From the NCBI GenBank assembly GCA_002270565.1, contig NQMI01000029.1, positions 315,048 to 379,047 of the forward strand: a DNA stretch of 64,000 bases, in the 5' to 3' direction. Below, piece after piece: positions 1 to 12,804 of the stretch (positions are counted from its first letter, which is position 1; every line of letters begins with the position of its first letter). This DNA is from Stenocarpella maydis. Its lineage: Eukaryota > Ascomycota > Sordariomycetes > Diaporthales > Diaporthaceae. The position numbers and the translations under genes are program-made. The notes beneath the pieces are model-generated. The model did not search any database, was not told the origin of the DNA, and was given only the letters and a program-made list of their open reading frames with translations.

Positions 1-2
1 CT

Positions 3-1564
3 ACCCTACCCGAACTCACCCCAAAAAGTCTGTCCCTGGATGGCTACCACCTGAGGCTTCATAGGTTGAGGCATCACATACTGGGCGTGACAAAACGGCT
101 CACAAGTCCAACGACTTCACACCCCCGCAGGTCTCAGCTGCAGGCTTCTCAGGTCATCGCATTGGTCAGTAAGCTTCAGATCCGGCTCACCAACTTCCAC
201 CAGTCCCTCCCGGAAGATCTCAAGTTGAATGATGCCAACACGACGCGCTTTATGAATTCGAAAGACGGCCCGAGCTTCATCATGTTGCACTCTCTCTTCT
301 GGATCCTCCATGTGGACCTGTACCGCTTCACCATCCCGGGTATCCGCGAGGAAGCTAATCCGGAACTGTCAAGAGAACTGCCTCCCGACTTTGTCCACAA
401 GTCACAGAGACAGGCAGTTGGCTATGCGGTCAGCCTCGCCCGATTCTGGCGGAACCTGCAGGCCATCGTGGCCAAGAGGCCCGCCATGGACGGGACCGAA
501 AGGCTCCTCACGGTGGACCAGATGTTTGCTATTCATGTTATCCAGCCGACCAAGATATTGCTAGCCGCAAGGCAGAACCACTTGTTCGACAACCTGGAAG
601 GAAGCACGGCACCACTTGTGCGGCACGAACCGGTCGATGATTCGGCCCTAGCGGCTCTTGTCGCCTCCAACATGCGACTAATCCCGCCTTTCGCTCGCTT
701 CTTCCCTCGCATCATGGATATCGTAAGCCACCACAGTCTCCCCTCTCCTCTCGACAGTGGTCACTCGCCGCTAACCGTGCCGCCAGACCCAAGACCTGCG
801 TGAGGCGGTCAATAACTTCACACACGGCGGTTCTTACGACAAACCCGGAGCGATAGGGTACGTACAAACACACAATAAAGCTCCTTGCAACAAAAGTACC
901 CGCCCCAGGTTCGAGTGCTAAAAGAATTGTATCGGCACCTAGTGCGCCCGCGGTTAAGCCATCGGCGGACTACAGGCTGCCCGGTCCCCACTACGTCCTA
1001 GAGAATGCGCTCGTCCCGCAGGTGCCGGACCAACATGAAAAGGAGAAGCAGAGGCAGAGGAACAAGTACGCTGCGGACAACTGGCTCTCGCAAGATAAGA
1101 AACCTAGGCAACAAGAGCAATCAACATTGATGACGCCTCCCATGGCAAGGGCCCAGGAGGGGGAGGGGCCCCTGCTGCCCGTCACCGGCCCAGAGATCCC
1201 CATCTGGCTCGCAGAGGCACGCGGGTGCGAACCCCTTCCGGATACCCCGCCTCAGGACACAGGACCAGGCGCCACCGCCGGCACACCCGCCGCGCAGGCG
1301 TTGGTGTGCTCGTCGCACCCCGGGGTCGGGCTGGGGCTGAGCAACGCGTACCTGTACGACAGCTCCTGGTCGATACTGCCGCCGCAGGCAGACTATGACA
1401 TGATGGTGGACCAGATGTTCGGGCCGCTGGTGAAGCCTGGCGTGACGGGGCTGCTTTACGAGCGCGCCAGGGGAAGCTCGAGCACTGCCATCCCCCCTCC
1501 GATGCACGCGGGTGGTGGTAGTGGTAGTAGTGGGGGAGGTGTGCCTGACACGAGGCGCTACTAG
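3..1564 (+). CDS. Fungal-specific (GAL4/Zn2Cys6-type) transcription factor, C-terminal part
   Basis: The frame is open to the window edge, so the gene starts upstream and any DNA-binding domain is outside. I read three exons: 3-722, 787-857 and 976-1564. Intron 1 (GTAAGC...CTAAC...CAG) and intron 2 (GTACGT...ACAG) keep frame, and the stop is TAG at 1562-1564. The first about 240 residues resemble the middle-homology (Fungal_trans, PF04082-like) domain of zinc-cluster regulators: a 'LPxxLxP' lead-in, helices around 'FIMLHSLFWILHVDLYRF', and 'RQAVGYAVSLARFWRNLQ'. The tail, from about residue 275, is low complexity (Gln/Lys, Pro, Gly/Ser), as expected for an activation region. Expected role: nuclear, sequence-specific transcription control; the target genes cannot be inferred. 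Family placement is by eye. Exon 2 (71 nt) is the least certain piece. Confidence 0.75.
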
Positions 1565-4561
1565 GGACTCTGTATGGTTCCCGGTAAATAAATACCCAAG
1601 CAGTAGAATTTCGACGACTTTGGTGGCCAATGATAGGGGCTCTTGGAAGTATTAATTAATTTGAATGGGGTAGAATAGTCTCTAGAGGGGGGCTATCGAG
1701 TTACTTAAGTAGGTATGCAATACCAAATTTCAGCCGCCTTTGGCTCCTGAGATGCTGCGGTACTAGGCTCCTGCGCGTCATCATCATCATCCCTGCCGTG
1801 CGGCTCGGGAAGCCCCGTACAGCTGGCAGACCAAAATGCTGCACGCCTTTGCCCCTGATGGCCATCGTTCTTGTCTCCCCCCGCCCCCCGGGGGGATGGA
1901 GTCGGTGTAGAAGCACCTTTGGGGGCCCTCGTGTAAGAGGGTGAGGTGATGTATATTGCGGTTGAGGAAAGGGAATAAATAAACCCTTAGAGGAGGAAGA
2001 CCCGAGTGACTGGACAACGGCCCCCATCCACTAGTTTTCTTGAGGCAGGAGGGAAAGTTACCTTGTGTACATACACTAGAGTACCCATCCTCAACGCGAG
2101 TGCATCTTCTGCAACCCCATGCAAACCACCCCTAGCACGCCTCACTCGCAAGCGATGGGCTCTTAGCAAAGCGTCGGTTCATATGTGAGAGGGGATAAAT
2201 TGGGAGAGACCAAAAAAAAAAAAAAAAAAAAAAAAAAAGGAGGAAAGAACAAAAGGAAAGGAAAGGAAAGGGCTGGGGAGGGGCTGGCTGGCGGGCAGGT
2301 GATGCAGCAGGTGCGTGGAGAGAGAACGTTCAAAAACATGCACGACATCGCGGGAGAGAGGGTCGCTTCGGACGCCCTTGGCCTTTACCACCCGAGCGGC
2401 TCTCTCTCTCTCTCTCTCTTTTCAGGGCTGTGGCCCATAGCACAGCCCCTTCTTGCGTTGCGTGCGCGTGTGTGTGTGGTTGCAGCGCAGGGCAGCGTTT
2501 GTCCCCCCCCCCAAGCGGGCGCTTTGTTCTGTAACCCCTTCCTGTGTGCGCTCGTGCGACTCGCCCGGGTAATAATAACAAGGTGCAGTAGGTGGATGGG
2601 TTGTTTTGGCTGCTGCTGCTGCAGGCACACAGCCAGCGCCCACATACACAGCCACGGTTACCTAGTGCGCCCGGTCCATGCGCCAACATGATGCAGAACG
2701 AGGGTGTGTCGTCGAACCTGGGTGGGTTTGTCGGGCTACCTTTGATGAAGCAAGCAGCACCTAGACTAACTCGGTCGCCCATCTCTGTCTGCTCGAGGGC
2801 TACGGCGAACCTCCAATCGTCCCTGTTATTACCCCACAGACAAGAAGCAGTCTGGTCTTCTCGAGAGCAGAACGCCACTAGGGACACACAGGCTCGCGAG
2901 GCTAATGAACATGAGACGAACCACAACTCGGCACTGCCATTGTCTCAAAAGGTTTCATTACCCCCCCCCCACCTGGCCTTCTTTTTTGTTCTTTCGATAG
3001 CAAAGCTATCTAGGTTATGCAGGTACATAGGGAGACAACTTGGTACCCAACGTGTTTGTTTCGAGAGTACAAGACCAAGGCCAACAATCACCCTCGACAA
3101 ACGAGGACACCCAAGAAGGAGGGGAGCCAAAAAAAACCCCCCCCCCAGGACGTGGAAATTTCCGACTTGGCAAGATTAGGTTCTTAATTTTTATTTTTAT
3201 TTTTTATTTTTACTTTTATGCGCTTTTATTTCCGCTCCGCGCAGGATACACGCTGGCGACCACATTCATACAAATAATACCTCATCGCCTAATAGAGACG
3301 ATACATACCTCTCTGTCTCTCTCTCTCTCACCCAGATGTATCCAAAATTCGTTAGTGTAGTAGTCCCCACCCACCCATCCATCGTGCCAGAGCTAGGAAA
3401 CACCGCCCCCCCCCCGGCCACCCTCCACCATCAACCAGCAGGGGCGCCATGATCGCCGTCTCCGCCCACCACCAAAGTCCCCACGCCGGGGGACGGGGCT
3501 GGCTCCGCTCAGTGATCCCGCCAGAGGGGTGGGGAAGCAGAAACCTTTTGCTCAGGTTGGCTTGCGTCTTCTTGACAATGGCCTCATGCGAGAAGGCGCA
3601 TTCGTGACTCAGGGGGAGGGGGCCAGAGTGGAGGCGTAGATAATACATAGTATACGTCCTATAGCTCCAGGGTACTGGGTATCCTAGAACACGAGCAACG
3701 AGCAGGACCGAAACTCGATCCAGTCCGGATCCGTACCGCGATATCCGATATCTCAATCAATATTGAACCAAGGCCATTGGAAACCAAATGAGGCCGTTTG
3801 CTGCCCCGGGAGACCGCCCCGTCGTCCGCCAAAAAAAAAAAGAAAAGAGAAGAAAAGAAAAAGAAAGTGCAATTGGGTGGGTCGCCTTGCTTAAATGTCG
3901 GATAGGAAAACCTGAGACTGGCATTGCTCTCGAGAAACACTGCTGCTTCTAGGCTCTAAGAATAATGATTATACAATATTAGAATGTACAAATTCCGCAA
4001 GCCAGAGTGGCAAGGAAAACAGCCCCTGCAAATGCTCGCGTGATTTGGAATCCATCCTCCTGGACCCCCCCCAACCAAGACCGACCGCCCGATGCAGTGA
4101 AATGCAACACATTACTTGACTTGCTGTCGCGCGCCATATGTACACCTGAGACGCCCGCCATCGTCCGGAGGTGGGCAAATGCCCCCGTAGGCGCCTCGAC
4201 AGGCGCGCGTGTTGCTTGGGGTGCTCGGCTTGATTCCCGTCCTCGACCCTCCCTCCTGGCGTTCCGCTCCCCGGTTTCTCCACGCCCGAGACCTGGCCAC
4301 TAAAGCCGTGGTTGATTACGGAGTCGGTCGACTGGCAGAAAGGGTCGAGAAGCGAAGGCGTGTGCAGGGTATCCTTGGTTGCAGATAACAAAAATTGACA
4401 AATTCGCACCTCCTCCAAACGCCCTATCCCCTCTCAGAAATTCGGTATCAAAGTCGTTACTGGAGTGAGGGCTTGTGGTTTTTTTTTTGCCAAATCCCCA
4501 GGTATATATATCAGTGGTCGTAATCAGTCGGAAAGATTCGGTCCTAGTGGTGTGGTGTGCC
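1565..4561. other. Intergenic, low-complexity, no supported gene
   Basis: About 3 kb between the transcription-factor stop and the stop of the next gene on the other strand. It holds a 27-nt A-run (2212-2238), a CT run near 2400-2420, G/C homopolymers near 2502 and 2960, and AT-rich pyrimidine tracts near 3180-3220. Open frames in it (for example 2185-2691 and 3969-4418) encode low-complexity peptides with no family likeness. Both 3' UTRs probably lie here. Confidence 0.6.
2212..2238 (+). repeat. A27 homopolymer
   Basis: Uninterrupted run of 27 A residues followed by a purine-rich (GGAAAG) stretch. It may be a simple repeat or a fossil poly(A) tail. No flanking duplication was found, so a retrotransposed origin is not supported. 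The length is prone to assembly error. Confidence 0.85.
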
Positions 4562-5155
4562 CTAGTGGTAGTCCTCGCGCTTCTTCTCCCTCAGGCCTCC
4601 AATATCGTCCATGTCAATGGAGTAGAACTGGTGTTTGCTCTCCTTCTCGTAGGCTGGGAGCTGCTCCTCGTCCAGAGGCTCCATACCAACGGTAGCATTA
4701 TCGCCGACGCGCACGACGAGGACGCGTCCACTCTTGCGGCGGCCGCTGTCATCCTCCTCCTCGGGGAAGGTGATATGGATCTCGGGGACGTTGTCGGGCG
4801 AGTGTGGGGGCTGGCTGGGATTTGACAACATGGGCTGGCCATCCTTGTTGAAGACCAGCACGCTGGAGTGGCCATTTCTGGTCTCGATGGTCAGGCGGTG
4901 ATGGCTATTGCTGTGCTTGTCGTCTTGCACGACGTCGTTGTACTGGGGTAGGGAGTCCTTGCGCGCTCTTTGCTGCTTGTTTCGCATCCTTCGGAGGAAG
5001 AACAGAACTCCGCCGAGAACCAGGCCGAGGACTACCACGACGGCGAGGATGATGATCAAGAGGTTGATGACACTGGCGTTGCCTTGTTGGTCCTCCGTGA
5101 GGGCGTCGCGCATGGCGAGGGGGCCGCGTGCGATAAGCTTCGATATGGCAGGCAT
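4562..5155 (-). CDS. Conserved fungal single-pass membrane protein with two LPxY motifs
   Basis: Intronless 197-aa protein on the minus strand, ATG at 5155. Residues about 30-54 form one strong transmembrane helix followed by a basic stop-transfer segment ('RRMRNKQQRARK'), so the C-terminal about 140 residues are probably cytosolic. Two LPxY sequences flank the soluble part: LPQY at 69-72 and LPAY at 166-169. Between them lie a Ser/His/Asn-rich stretch and a strand-rich block (about 86-150) containing 'VPEIHITFPEEEDD' and 'KSGRVLVVRVG', which I recognise as a pattern shared by uncharacterised proteins of other filamentous ascomycetes. LPxY is a known variant of the PY motif bound by WW domains of Nedd4/Rsp5 ubiquitin ligases. 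A membrane adaptor for Rsp5, like yeast Bsd2, Ear1/Ssh4 or Rcr1/2, is therefore a reasonable inference but unproven. Confidence 0.8.
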   Translation of the reverse strand: MPAISKLIARGPLAMRDALTEDQQGNASVINLLIIILAVVVVLGLVLGGVLFFLRRMRNKQQRARKDSLPQYNDVVQDDKHSNSHHRLTIETRNGHSSVLVFNKDGQPMLSNPSQPPHSPDNVPEIHITFPEEEDDSGRRKSGRVLVVRVGDNATVGMEPLDEEQLPAYEKESKHQFYSIDMDDIGGLREKKREDYH

Positions 5156-6005
5156 GGCGGCTGCGTTGTGCTGTTCCTAGCTGTGGTCTGAGCCTGGTTG
5201 TGTGTTTCGTGTGTACGGGTCCGATGAAATGAGCGTGATGTGTAAAACGATAGTGATGATGATACTCTTGATCGAGCAGTGACAGTGGCAATACGATACA
5301 ATAGTATCGGGGGCTCTTCCTGCCAAGCGTGTCAGTTTATGGTGCTTTGCACGGTTGGACTTGCCTCATCTCATGACCAGAGAGTATGTCGCGAGTGTGT
5401 CTGGGACCATGTCTCGCGGCGGCTGGGTTGGACAAGGGAGGAAGAGAGGGGAGGGGGATCTGAATCATGGAGGCGTTGGTACGAGACTGTATAGCGTGCC
5501 CGACATACATACCTGTTCGAAGAATGGCCCAGGCGGTTTGTCAAGGGTTGTGTTTATTAGAGTTAGGAGTCAGATTCACTAGTTATTACGGTTTGGAAGG
5601 GTTCGGCCGGGCTCGCGCAGTATTGATTTTGATTATGGTGCGTGTCGTAGCGGTAGTCGTCAGGAATTCCCGTGGGGGGAGAGGATGGGGCGCACAGATG
5701 GGCCAAGTACACACAACACAACAAGGGGAAAAAATGAAAGGACGGAAACTCGACTGAAAGAATGAAGCCGAGACCAAGGAGGGAGGGTCTAATCTCGAGT
5801 GATTAGGATCAGTGCAGCAGCAGCAATAGCAGCTAATGTGGGTGCAGTGTTTTTTGGGGGGAAGGAACGAATGTGGACTTGACGACGCCGGTGACAATGA
5901 ACGACCGTGGTGAAGGAAAGGGAAAGAAAGGAAAGGGTTTTGGAAGGGGCAGGAACGGGCAGACCAGCGTCCTTAGATGAGATCGAGCCGCTCGAGCCAC
6001 AAGGA

Positions 6006-6052
6006 GCACACAGCACACAGCACACACAGCACACAGCACACACAGCACACCA
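6006..6052 (+). repeat. CACACAG-type tandem repeat
   Basis: Irregular alternation of CACAG and CACACAG units over about 47 bp. Simple-sequence repeat, no sign of function. Confidence 0.85.
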
Positions 6053-6806
6053 CCATTACTACTCCGTACTTAGACTACTACTCTACGCTATCGATCGCTA
6101 CCCGCTGGCTGCCACCACAGGTTGCGTCGCTGCAGGCTGCTGCAGACTGCCCTTGCCCTTGTCCAAGGCCCTGGCCCTGGCTGGCCCTTGCCCTATCCCG
6201 TCCTCCTGCACCCTCCGGCTTCCATTGCATTGCATTGCACAGCCCTGCCCTCGACCAGGCCTGGCCCAGATTGGACTGGACCGGGCAGAGAATGGCTGGC
6301 TCAGGTTGGCTGGTTGGCTGGCGGGTGGAAAGTGAGGTTGGATGGGGCTGGATTTGGGCGGGTGGGCGGCCCAGAATTGACGATGGATAGACTGCCTGCA
6401 ACTGCAGGCGCCAGGGATGAGCAAATGCAGGTACGCACGGGGGATGCAACGGCGCCAAAGCTCGGGTGGGAACCACGCCCGCGAGGTACCTGTGTCCTGG
6501 TTGGCTGCCTGGGGGGTGTTCGCCCGGCCGCACCCCTGATCATTGCCGCCCTAGCGTAAGCTCAATTTCAACGCTCAGGAACACGCACCCAATCACCCTG
6601 CTCGCCTGTTTATAAACGAAGGGAGAGAGTGGGCCACCCAATTTGACAACCCATGGCGCCAGGCCAGCCGACCAGCAGCCTCTTGCCAGCTTGCGACCCC
6701 TTCTGGCCAGCCAGCCAGCCAGCCTGCCCCCTCCCCAAATTACCATTGCTCTCTTTTTGGCCGACGCGGTCCAGATTCCAAGATTTGCATGGCCCAAAGG
6801 ATCCTT

Positions 6807-6885
6807 CGCCTCGCCTCGCCTCGCCTCGCCTCGCCTCATCACGACCGACGTCGGGGGTGTTGCTTGTCTGTCTGTCTGTCTGTCT
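6807..6885 (+). repeat. Two adjacent microsatellites, (CGCCT)n then (TGTC)n
   Basis: Six CGCCT units occupy 6807-6837. After a 27-bp spacer, five TGTC units occupy 6865-6885. The pentamer gives a frame-independent coding illusion in several reading frames. Confidence 0.9.
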
Positions 6886-9800
6886 ACCTGTCTGTCCTCA
6901 TCCAAAATCGATTCCTCCTCTGTTGCCATTGCCGACACATCTGTGTACTACCATACCTGATCCATGCGGCACAACAGACAACCTTGCGCTTAGCAGACCA
7001 GCCCAGAGGAACCGTAATCCGACAACCAGGGCTCAAGGAAATCTTATGATGGTGCCAGCCCGGACGTTCATCCCATCCCCATGACCTCGACAGGGGACTC
7101 GAGACAAATAAAGGAGAACAGCCTTCCATCACTGGCCAGTCAGCTCAGTCCTGCCAGTCGGTGTCACTGCTTACGGTACCGAGTACTCCCTGCCTGTTGG
7201 GGCCGGCCGCCCTCCGAGTCTGTCACGGCCGAGTCCAGGCCAGTCCCCATGTGGGCGATGTGGGCGATGTGGGCAATGTCCTTCTCATGCGATTGCAACG
7301 TCACCGCACTGACGTGTTTGACAAACATGGAAGCGACAGATTCTTTACCAATAGTTTGACGGTTACACAAGAGCCACGAGATGCCCCCAATAGGGTTTTG
7401 CCTTGGATTTCTGAGTCCATGCTCGCCAGGTGTCGCGTCGTGTGAAGATCGTGGAGATCACTCCCGATTCATGTCGTCTTGGCCTTCGCACGCGGCAGCT
7501 CACAATCTATTCTTTTCAGAATTCTACTTCAAACCTTCCTGACACGCAGCGACGCAGCGGTGCAGCACAAGCTCTCGGGTGCCGGTAAATCGCCAGACTC
7601 GCCATCGAATGTCGGACACCCAGTCGTTTTTTTTTCACGTTCCATTTGGCGGCGGTCGCTGGTCTTCAAATATAGGGTTGGAAGGTCGGCCTTGGGTTGT
7701 GCTCGAGAGCGAATCGCCTTGCTTGTCTGCCAATCATTTATTTCATCCGGACTCCGGCTCGGAAGGGAGCGCATCTGCCGGCCATACAACGCTTCGGCAT
7801 TGACACTGGCTCTTTTGGTTTCCTCGCCGATCTTCTGGACTCAGCGAATCATGCATGCCTGTTCTAGTGTAAGGCCCAGGTCGCCGCTGCCGGTGGTCAG
7901 AGCTCCACTGCCAAACCGGCCGGCTGCACCGTCGGTTCGCAGCCCACGGGGTGATTTGGCCTGAAAACGCATCGGCCGACCGGCCGGCTTTGGATGAACG
8001 TCTTTCTTAAGGCGAGCCCCGGCAGCTGGCCGTCCATGTCATCTGCCGTTGTGCGAGTCTGGCTTGCGCCCTGCAATCTCGATGGCAGCCTGCACGGCTG
8101 CGCAACCATGCCGTGAACCGCAGATGTGTCTTCGCCACCAACCGACCGCCATCAACCCCAAGAAACGGTTTTTGCTGTTCTACAGAGCTGTGTTGTCCCA
8201 GCCCGTTCGTTGCCTATCCTGTCCCACCCGCGGGATGCCTATCGCCTCCGCCCGACTCCAGCTCCGGAAGACGACGGGCAACCGCTAGGCAAACCGATCA
8301 TAGAAGAACGCATCGTACGTGGACTGCTTCTTATGCAACGTGATGGAAACTCGCGTTGGACAGCAGCCTGCCACAGTAGAAACACGAGCACGGAAAAAAG
8401 CAAGGCTTCTCTATGACGCAGAGGGTCGCGGCCGTCGTTGATTTGAGACTGATTGTCGCTGGACGATCTCGTCATGTTTTAACATGGTGGTCATCCCCGG
8501 GCCCTCACCGCCTTTCCCACCCCCGCAAGGATGGATGCTCATGAAAGACACAGTGTGTCTTTGCCCACCGCGAGCCACCCCTCGTCGGGAGGCCTAGGCC
8601 ACTCGCCAACGGGCGAGTATCACTTCGTCCGAAGTGTGTTAAGACGATCTTGCGAGGCGTCGTGACGGGGACAGGTCGCCCGAACTGCCATTGGCGATGT
8701 TTCACTTCCGGTCACACAAGGGCGGGGTCCTGTCTCCCCTTGGAGCTTTGTCCCGGTGTGGGGCCTAAGGTGGAGCATTTTGATTACCCGCCCCGGACCC
8801 TCAATGCACGCCATTGTTGCTTGTTGGCTGTTGGCCTTTGTTGTTGGTAACAAGTTGTTGTCGGCGGGATCAAACCACGTCCCTAAAATATATATATTAA
8901 AACTCCAGTGGTAACGCGAGGCTCTGGGGGGTCAAGAGGTGCTGCTGTACGGAAATAGAAACTGGCCCAGAGCTAGACCCAACTTGGGCCTGCCAACGGC
9001 TTTTGTGACAAGGGAGTGGCGAGCTTGTTTGCTATTGGTGCAGAGGGGTATCTCAAGTCGGAGGGAGCTGCGCTATTCCTGCAGCTCAAGCCTGGTAAGC
9101 CTGGTTGGCGGGCTGTCAGCTATAATCCTCTGCGCCTCCTCCCCCGGAAGGCCAAAATTCTGAAACGTTGAAGCTACCTGGTATCAAGACCAAGAGCATT
9201 ATGATGATCACTGCGTCTTGACAGACCCGTTCCCGCCCGGAGGGGGGGGCAAAAGGGTGCAGGGCCCTGTGGGTAAGAGACATACATAGTAATCATAATG
9301 TACGAGAAGCGTGGTACCTATCTATATGCTTTCTAGTGTAGATATGTAGGGTAGCTTGCCTGCCTGTCTTCGTGTGGATATGTGAGGCCCGTCCACAACT
9401 GCCACACAGCTTACCGGCCTTTTTTCTCTTCCTCGCATGCCATGCAAGCAAGATGCAAGATCCTCCGCTCGCCCAGCCGTCCCACGGGTCCTCCGCCCCA
9501 CTCAAACTGCGGGGCATTCCGCGGCTGAAAGCCTGAGCGTAGTGTAGTGTACACTCCATCAAAGGGGGGATGAGGGGGCGGGCATCGGGGCTGAGTGGTC
9601 TCGAAACCAACTGACAGGACACTTTGTGTCCTGTTATTATTGTTCGGTGCCAACCTGGACGGGCGATTTGTTGTGACAAGTCTTTTTTTTTTGTTGTGGA
9701 TATCGGCCTCCTTCTCCCTTGAGAATATCACGTATTGGCATACTCTTGCAGATTTTTTTGACTTGAACGTGAACTTTTTATACCAATTTGATAGACTCCC

Positions 9801-11400
9801 ACAAATATGGAGAGAGAGCAGGGAAGAGAGGTAACCTATACGAGGTTAGCTTATTGCACGCATGTAGATCTCGTCCCGACCAGTGAAAGTGGCCTCGTGG
9901 GGGGTCGAAAATTAGATTTGGCAACGTTCCTGATATGGCATCCCCCGTCTATCTTAAAAGGCCCCCGGCGATCCGGACGATTCCACCATCACGGTTCACA
10001 CGGACAGCTATGCGGCCCTCGCCCGTACACGCACACACACAGCTGCTGCTCCTGGTTTGACCTTGCTGCCGCGCCCCCTGTTTCCGCTTGTGGACGAGAC
10101 AACAGGAAGAGGGACACGACAGCACACAGGATGCGCAGTTTGGCTGCTGCTTGCTCTTGCTAGCCAGCCATGCCCTGTGATTCCAGGCGTGGTGGATGTT
10201 AGTTGGTCGCCCGGACACACAAGCGAGCCCGGGGGCGCGCAAAGTAATAGAGTTCTCTCTGTCATTGCTCTGAGGATATGATGCATGAACGGCATCACCG
10301 ACGGCCTCTCCCTCTCCCTTGTTTGAAAGGGGGGCGGACGGGTTGGTTGAGTGTTTATTAGTGGCGGGCCAACATGCCAGTATCTGCTGCGGCAGAGACC
10401 AGCCTATACCACACCTGGAGGTTCCACGGGCGGGCGAAGAATGCCAACTGAGGCCCTGCTGTAATTAGATATAGATAATATTGGTGAGTACATGGACAGT
10501 TGGGGCCGAATTGTTTTTTTTCCTTTGACCGCGCACGCTGGTGAGAAAAGCCCCGTGCGACGTTTGGGGGAGGGGGAAGAGAGGGAGGACTTTGTATTTG
10601 GGGGCACACAGGCACATGCACATGCACGCATACACACACACACCGGCCACTGGCCACCAGTAACCACCGACACGGCGACCATGGGCCAATGAGTCGATCT
10701 GGGCTTGCAATCTTGGTATCTCTCTCTCTCTCTGAGACGTTACCCGAATTTTCTGTTCCTCCCTTCCAAGGCTGAGTGAGGCTGGCCAAATAGAGAAGTC
10801 GGCCGCCCTTCCTCTGCTCCTTCTCCCTCTCCCTGCTGCTCCTGTTTGTTGCCCTGCGTCGTCGTTCATCTCGCTCGTCAGGTTCCCTTTTCCCTTTGCT
10901 CCTCCTCCTCCCTACTGTACTCTTGGAAGGGGGACCATATGTCCAATAATCCCCGACCGCGCCCCATATCAATCCGAGTTTCTTGTCCATTCTCCGGCCT
11001 GTTGGTATCTACGAGTCATATGCAGCAAATACATCATCGTACAGAAAAGAGACACTCCTGGGCAAAAAGAAAAGGAAACCACAGGGCCTTTCGGATTTGC
11101 TGGTCGTTCGTTGGTCTTGCGACTTACACTACATCCGGCCTTCCGAAACAAACCAAAAAAGAAAAGAGAGTATCCACACCAACCCTCACTAAACCCGAGC
11201 GACACATACCCAGCCGTAAATAGCCATTGTACAATCATCAGCCACCAGCCAGCAACAGCAACAACCAGTTGGGCTACTCAGGACGCCAGGCACGCATCTC
11301 ACATCCCTAGTACGACTACTCTCCTGCTCGTTGGCTCGTAGCTGTTCAATCACGCCCCACGGCCATTTGAGCCCGGTTGTCTCGTCCAGTGAGTCGCCGC

Positions 11401-11461
11401 CAGGCAGCCAGTCAGCCAGTCAGCCAGTCGGCCAGTCGGCCAGTCGGCCAGGCAGGCAGGC
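11401..11461 (+). repeat. (CAGCCAGT)/(CGGCCAGT) tandem repeat
   Basis: About 61 bp of 4- and 8-bp units: CAGG, CAGCCAGT three times, CGGCCAGT three times, then CAGG again. The internal C/T and A/G interchange suggests expansion followed by point change. Confidence 0.85.
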
Positions 11462-12734
11462 GGATTGACAAACCAGATATGCTGACGACTAACCACAGCT
11501 TACCACGAACATAATTTTATCCCACAGCCCGTCTTCGCAGGCCACACTTTAAACTGCGAAAACGTGCGACGACGATATCCAAAGACAAAAAGCCCGTCGC
11601 AACATCATTTGCCACTTGGGAAGAGCAGCAACTAACTGACCGGGCCCGCCGCCTGACTCATCTCATCCGATCTCTTTAGTTGTCGGGAACGATTCCATCA
11701 CACACGCGGCTGCGAGCCCGGCACTCGCAGGCAAGGCCCTCACGCGGTTAAGAAGGCCAGCTTGGTAGGCGCCTAGGAGCAGCAAGAGTGCGTCGGCTTC
11801 GCACCGTCAGCCAGCGCATCTATTAGCTGCGTCGCGTGTCCAGTCCGCCGTCCGCCGCCGCCCCTGCACGCCCGCCCGCCTGTGACTGCGACATCAGAGC
11901 TACGAGGAGTTTGCCCGTGCCGGCACATCTAGTGCGCGCATCGCAGGAAAGCTTGCTTGCCCAGGCTGCCGCATCACTACCACTACCACCACCACCTTGA
12001 CTACTGGCATCCATCCGCCGTTCGTTGGACGACGACAGGTGCTGCAGAGAAAAGAAGAAGCAAAAAAAGAAATTCCGAAAAGGACCGTCAAGCTCAAGGC
12101 AGAAGGGCGTGTGAGCTCTCTCGCTCTCTCTCTCTCTCTGCCTCTCTGTCAAGATTCTCTTAGTTTCATCAGTGACTGCGTGAGCTTAGTCTAACTAATT
12201 CTTCGTGGTGAGTTGAATGACTTGTGACATCCGTCCGTCTCGGACGGGCTTACCCCTGGCACTGCGGGCTGACAATGCGCTAATAACGGTTGTGGCAGAC
12301 GACGGGGTTGACGGGGTTTTAAGCTAGGAGGACCAAGAGCCCACCAGCGGAGTCAGTATCTCAAACATTCAAGGCGGCTCACCCCGCAAAAACTCCAGGT
12401 GGTAGTAAGTGCCAGGCCCTCCCTCTCCTCCAGTCTAGGGGTCCCCATCTCCGGGGCTCCGCTCGCTCTCCCCTCTCACTTCTCTCGTTCGAGTTCCTGA
12501 GAGCTCCCGGCCCATTGTGGTGGTGGTTGTGGTCCACGCCCCTTGGCTGCTGGATTGAACATCTCACACCACACACGCGCACACCCGCACACACAAACAC
12601 ACCGTCAGAGTACATACAGTGCAGTCCCCGGTACAGTGTGCCGCTCTCCTGTGCCGCGCACCGGCTGCTTCAGCTCAAGGTCCCGGTCAGCATCATCAGC
12701 TACTCTGCATGTCAGCTCAGCTCTCATCAGTCGT

Positions 12735-12762
12735 GCAGTCAGTCAGTCAGTCTATCTATCAA

Positions 12763-12801
<39 letters not shown>
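12735..12801 (+). repeat. (AGTC)n, (TATC)n and (TGTC)n compound microsatellite
   Basis: A compound tetranucleotide tract: AGTC units, a short TATC bridge, then about ten TGTC units ending at 12801. It lies about 1.1 kb upstream of the Puf start codon. A CT-rich run at about 12116-12150 precedes it. Confidence 0.85.

Positions 12802-12804
<3 letters not shown>

Noticed and set aside
2185..3179. Overlapping frames of 168 and 195 aa on the plus strand
   Set aside because: The first begins in the A27 tract (poly-Lys) and both are compositional. No family likeness.
9293..9731. Minus-strand frames of 128 and 106 aa as a gene
   Set aside because: No domain, overlapping frames of equal length, no plausible introns linking them to anything.
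10358..10990. 210-aa minus-strand open frame
   Set aside because: Runs through CA/GT and CT repeats, gives Arg/Glu- and Cys/Val-repeat peptide without any domain, and has no supporting splice structure.
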